Positions 60,508 through 64,000 of a DNA stretch of 64,000 nt are shown piece by piece. Both the position numbers and the translations under genes were made by a program. The stretch is from Piper betle (taxonomy: Eukaryota; Streptophyta; Magnoliopsida; Piperales; Piperaceae), in NCBI GenBank assembly GCA_033002965.1, contig JAURVB010012700.1, forward strand, positions 1-64,000, in the 5' to 3' direction. The notes under the pieces are model-generated. The model searched no databases. It was not told where the DNA came from and saw nothing but the letters and a program-made list of their open reading frames with translations. The first letter of the stretch is position 1. The number at the start of each line of letters is the position of its first letter.

Positions 60508-63500
60508 ATGGCGAGCGAGCAAGACGATCTCGACCTCCTCCTCTCTCTCCAGGACAAAGTTCCAGACACCCCACCCGGATCCCCCCTCCCCATCATCACC
60601 CTTTATCCCTTTCTGGTATAGTAGCATCTGATGTCTGATCTATCTTATTCAACTGGTATATGTTGTCTACTGGTATGTATAGGTAGCATTTTTTTACATA
60701 ACACTTCACCTTGGTTGACTCATCTTGTTGTTTCATGGTTTTTTAAAGCTTTGATTTATAGTGATGAGCAGAGATGGGTATCTTTGGTATGGCTATTTGT
60801 AATTGTTTTATGGGGCCGATGCATGGATCTAGACCAAAAGAACGAAATTAAGTTTGGTTGTTGTAATATGTTTATTTTGCTTGCATTAATGTGATGTTGC
60901 AATCTATTGTTCCCATTTAATTTTGGTTGGGGGAGTTGAGAATTCAGAGTTTGGTGGGCTCGTTTGTCATCTGTTCATTCAATTATACCATTGGAACCTA
61001 TCGTTTTTGTTTGATTAATTTGTGCACTTAGAATCTGCATCCATTTGAGCAAAAATTGTTTGCTGTGAATTGATAAGAAATCCTGTTTTTAGGGTGCGTA
61101 CCTGATGATGGGTCTCCCAAGCGAGTACGAAAAACAGATATGTCTGTATTTAGGGACGCCGTGAAAGATTACCTGTTGGATGAGCCCATACCAGCTGTTT
61201 CTGCCCGAAAGCCGAAACAAACAAAGCATTCAAATAGCCCTCAAGTTGAGAAGTTTTCTGGTTTGCGGATAAAGTAATCCCACTTGCATACTATTGTGAT
61301 ACGCTTTTTTTCGTATGGGCTCGGGCACGGAGAAGTTCTTACTTTCAAGATACATATGCATATCTTTTTCAGAAACCAGTTGGTCACTGCTACAGAGCTA
61401 AGCAACCATTTTTCTGAAACTCGCTTTATTCAATTGCAGGCAATCAGGTATTAAATTTACTGTATACATAGTTATCTAATCTTGTATTAGATTCTTAAGT
61501 TTAATTATATTATGGAAAACTAGCTTTGTTTATTTAGCATCTGAAATTCCTTATGCGATTAGCTTCCCGAAGGTTTCCGGCTTGGCAGCCTGCTGGTTTT
61601 CCAATATTCTGTTTCCCCTGTTTTTGGTTAATTGCCTCCTCTGTTATTTCAAAACCATTGAAGTGTTCATACAATAATAATGCAATACTTCGAAGATTAC
61701 ATACTTGATAACTGCAGGAGAATTTTCAGTCATAGAGTGTATTTGGCGAATACTTAATTGTAAATAACTTTTTAATAAGTTTGCTTATCATTTAGATGGA
61801 AAATTCAACACTAGTTTGAATATTCTGTTGCCAATGTATCGGGTTGTTTTCAAGGTTCCTACCAAATAGAATGAATATTTCTGATAGTTGTATTATTCAA
61901 ATTTCCGGTTTTACTTATGGTCATTATTGAAAAAATCTGTCCAGGAATCTGCTAATGGGAGATACAATTTCTGGTTCCTGGGCTACTGTTGGTGTTCTTT
62001 GTGAGAAGGGATCACCAAAGATGAGTTCCACAGAAAAACCTTTTTGTGTGTGGAAGCTAGGATGCCTGACTGAACTAAATATTTCTGTTTTCTTGTTTGG
62101 TGATGCTTATGCTAACTACTCAGCAGAACCAATTGGAACCATATTTGCATTATTCAACTCGAATATAAGAAAAGATGCCAAGGTACATATTATCAGTTGA
62201 TTACAGAAAATCCTAATGCTAAGCCTGAAATATACCTGAGAGTCCTTTCTCTATTTGGCAGGGCAATGGATTCTCTATGAGTGTATACTCAGCAAGTCAG
62301 ATGATGAAATTAGGAATTTCTGCAGATTATGGCATTTGCAAGGGAAAGAAAGCGGACGGGACAGCTTGTACAATGATTATAAACAAGTATAACAGATATC
62401 ATATCTACGATTCTCAATTTATTTGATTGCTGGGCACCTATGTAGTGCCGTATTTTTCTATATGATGTCAAACGTTTTCCCGTTGAGTAAATGTGGCGTA
62501 GTAGCTGGTAACATCTCATTTTAGTAAAATATGCAGAATCTAATAATTTCTGTGTTCAAATGTTTGGGTACTCGCCATAAAAATCATCCTAAACAAACTA
62601 ACAAACCAAATTAGAGCAAAGTAATCCAAACTAACAGTGCTCGTGATCTTGAAGGGATGCATAAATCATCTTTTGACAACAAATTTACCTTAATATTTTA
62701 GTTGTTGGGAGGATTATTAAGATGGATATTAACTTAGTAGAACGAAATACAGCATGTATAGTTGTATGAGGATCTCACCTTTGTCAACACTATATCTTAG
62801 TTTATTTGTAGGCGTTTCCATTTGATCCTGTTAGGCGTTCTGGAGCATATTGCATATATCACCAATGGGAGCACTACTAGCCTGTGTTTCTATGGCCTTA
62901 ATTGTGTTTTTTTTCCTATTTACATTTCAGGCGTTCTGGAGCATATTGCATGTATCATAATTCAGTAAGTACCGGAAGTTTTCTTGCATCTAATTGCAAT
63001 CTCTAGTAACTTATCTCAGATTAGTTTATCTTTTGTTGCTTTTTGATAGAAAGTTGCTAAGAAGTACACAACTTCCTGTCCTGAGCTTAAGGCTGGGTAA
63101 GAACACTTTGTTACTTCATATTAGCTTCTTCTTGGTACCTTCTAGTCACAATGAATTCATCGTTTGTTGGGAACTTCTTGTGCGCAGAAACTTGCGAACT
63201 GCATTCATGCCACAGCATGATTATCTCAAGTCACAGGGGATTTACTTATTTGATCCACTAAAGGATGGGAAGAATCCAACTAAACCTATGCAGCCTGCAA
63301 AGGTTTTGTCAGTGGATAGCTTAAAAAAGGTGTTGAGGTATATTCCTGGATTTTACAATTTTGCTTGTGAAGTAGCTTCTGGGATTTTGGATTGATGGAT
63401 TTAGGCTGTCCTAAGTCTGCAACTTTACAAAAAGAGTTAGAACTTTGTCATTGCTATCATTTAGTTCATCATAGTGGTGTGATTTTTATTCAGCTTGATC

Positions 63501-64000
63501 ACTGATATCACGTGCTTTTTCTTTTTTGTGCTGACTATAAAATCTTCTTAAGTCACCAATGTTCGTGTCAGATGATTGCATTCAACACTAAATTCTATTT
63601 GTTTATGATCAGCAATGCAGGTCAGTGTGCTACAATCCAGCATTCACAAGGACTAAGATTTCTCAGAGAAGTTACTGGTACATGGTTGCCTTTTCTCTAT
63701 TGTCTTATCAGTAGTTCTCTCTGAGCTCATCCTAATTTTGGTTGTTATAGGTCAAATTCCATCAAAAGATCCTTCTAAAACAATGCACAGACCAAATACA
63801 CAATGCCCACAAAAAAGGTCTGGTTGGTTTTCTTTTTGTTTATTGACTAGTTACTGCATAAGTGGATAATATGCATTTGCTTGTTCAGGGTATTTGCTGC
63901 CCCAAAGTTGGCCCGTGGGACTGCAGTAGCCAACAAGCATTCAGAGGCTAAAAGAATGAAGATGCAACCCCAACCTGTATCGGATAACTTGATAGAACTG
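60508..64000 (+). CDS. MCM10: MCM10 replication initiation factor, 5' part, runs off the window
   Basis: MCM10 links the CMG helicase with DNA polymerase alpha and is needed for origin firing. Eleven exons are visible: 60508-60615, 61093-61273, 61373-61447, 61945-62182, 62262-62386, 62931-62964, 63050-63096, 63188-63337, 63613-63677, 63751-63817 and 63889-end. They join in phase from exon 2 on and give about 400 residues so far. Key segments: DMSVFRDAVKDYLLDE, VEKFSGLRIKNQLV, the OB-fold (GSWATVGVLCEKGSPK, ISVFLFGDAY, IFALFN), the zinc-finger region (YGICKGKKADGTACTMIINK, GAYCMYH) and NLRTAFMPQHDYLKSQGIYL. Exon 1 begins MASEQDDLDLLLSLQDK but its end joins exon 2 out of phase by one base. One more C in the C run 60581-60586 would restore it and the family's SP-rich segment, so this is probably a consensus error. 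A 28-bp decoy of exon 6 lies at 62834-62861. Confidence 0.92.
62834..62861 (+). repeat. Partial duplicate of MCM10 exon 6 in intron 5
   Basis: GGCGTTCTGGAGCATATTGC and the next eight bases repeat 62930-62957 (27 of 28 identical), preceded by an AG like a real acceptor. The copy lacks the GTAAGT donor of the true exon, so it cannot be spliced as an ordinary cassette. Confidence 0.9.

Noticed and set aside
1..64000. CRISPR arrays, bacterial operons, rRNA genes or organelle DNA insertions
   Set aside because: No regular short repeat-spacer arrays, no operon-like gene packing, and no recognisable rRNA, plastid or mitochondrial gene segments were seen.

Overview
This is nuclear DNA from a flowering plant. 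The genes have spliced exons with GT-AG (rarely GC-AG) introns. The intergenic DNA is AT-rich, with (TA)n tracts and LTR-retrotransposon debris carrying the plant primer-binding motif TGGTATCAGAGC. There is one nuclear tRNA-Gly(CCC). The encoded families are plant-specific (HIPP, BOI-type RING, FREE1, F-group bZIP, an OTP51-like PPR). Several 5' exons are very GC-rich and rich in Ala or Pro beside AT-rich flanks, which fits a non-grass monocot; that placement is an inference and I cannot name a species.

Layout. 1-4.9 kb: AT-rich intergenic DNA starting in an LTR end. 4.9-5.6 kb (-): a HIPP metal-binding protein. 9.7-10.4 kb (+): a BOI-type RING E3 ligase. 12.3-15.9 kb (+): the FREE1 FYVE/ESCRT protein. 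17.4-23.1 kb (+): two tandem GDSL esterase/lipase genes; the first is a pseudogene with an inverted pair of small LTR elements in intron 1. 23.5-25.7 kb (-): a plastid-type nickel/cobalt transporter. 26.8-28.4 kb (+): a broken SKP1 copy. 29.1-32.8 kb (-): a decayed subtilase. 34.3-38.8 kb: repeat-rich LTR-type DNA. 39.3-41.0 kb (-): a bZIP19/23-type zinc-sensing transcription factor. 45.3-47.3 kb (+): a plant-specific protein of unknown function with an in-frame stop. 47.6-50.6 kb (-): an intact USP-domain protein kinase. 55.2 kb: tRNA-Gly(CCC). 56.9-59.4 kb (-): a heavily damaged OTP51-like PPR/LAGLIDADG gene. 60.5-64.0 kb (+): the 5' part of MCM10, running off the window.

The most interesting feature is the gene set. 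HIPP, BOI-like RING, Ni transporter, F-bZIP zinc sensor and USP-kinase have Arabidopsis counterparts that, as I recall, sit together on chromosome 4 (around At4g35030-At4g35080), with a partial duplicate on chromosome 2 (around At2g16750-At2g16800). The window therefore appears to hold a deeply conserved block in which three of five genes concern metals.

A second theme is damage. Some lesions are single-base changes in G, C or T runs within otherwise conserved genes (FREE1, MCM10) and may be assembly errors. Others (subtilase, OTP51-like, first GDSL, SKP1) combine stops and frameshifts and look like real pseudogenes.
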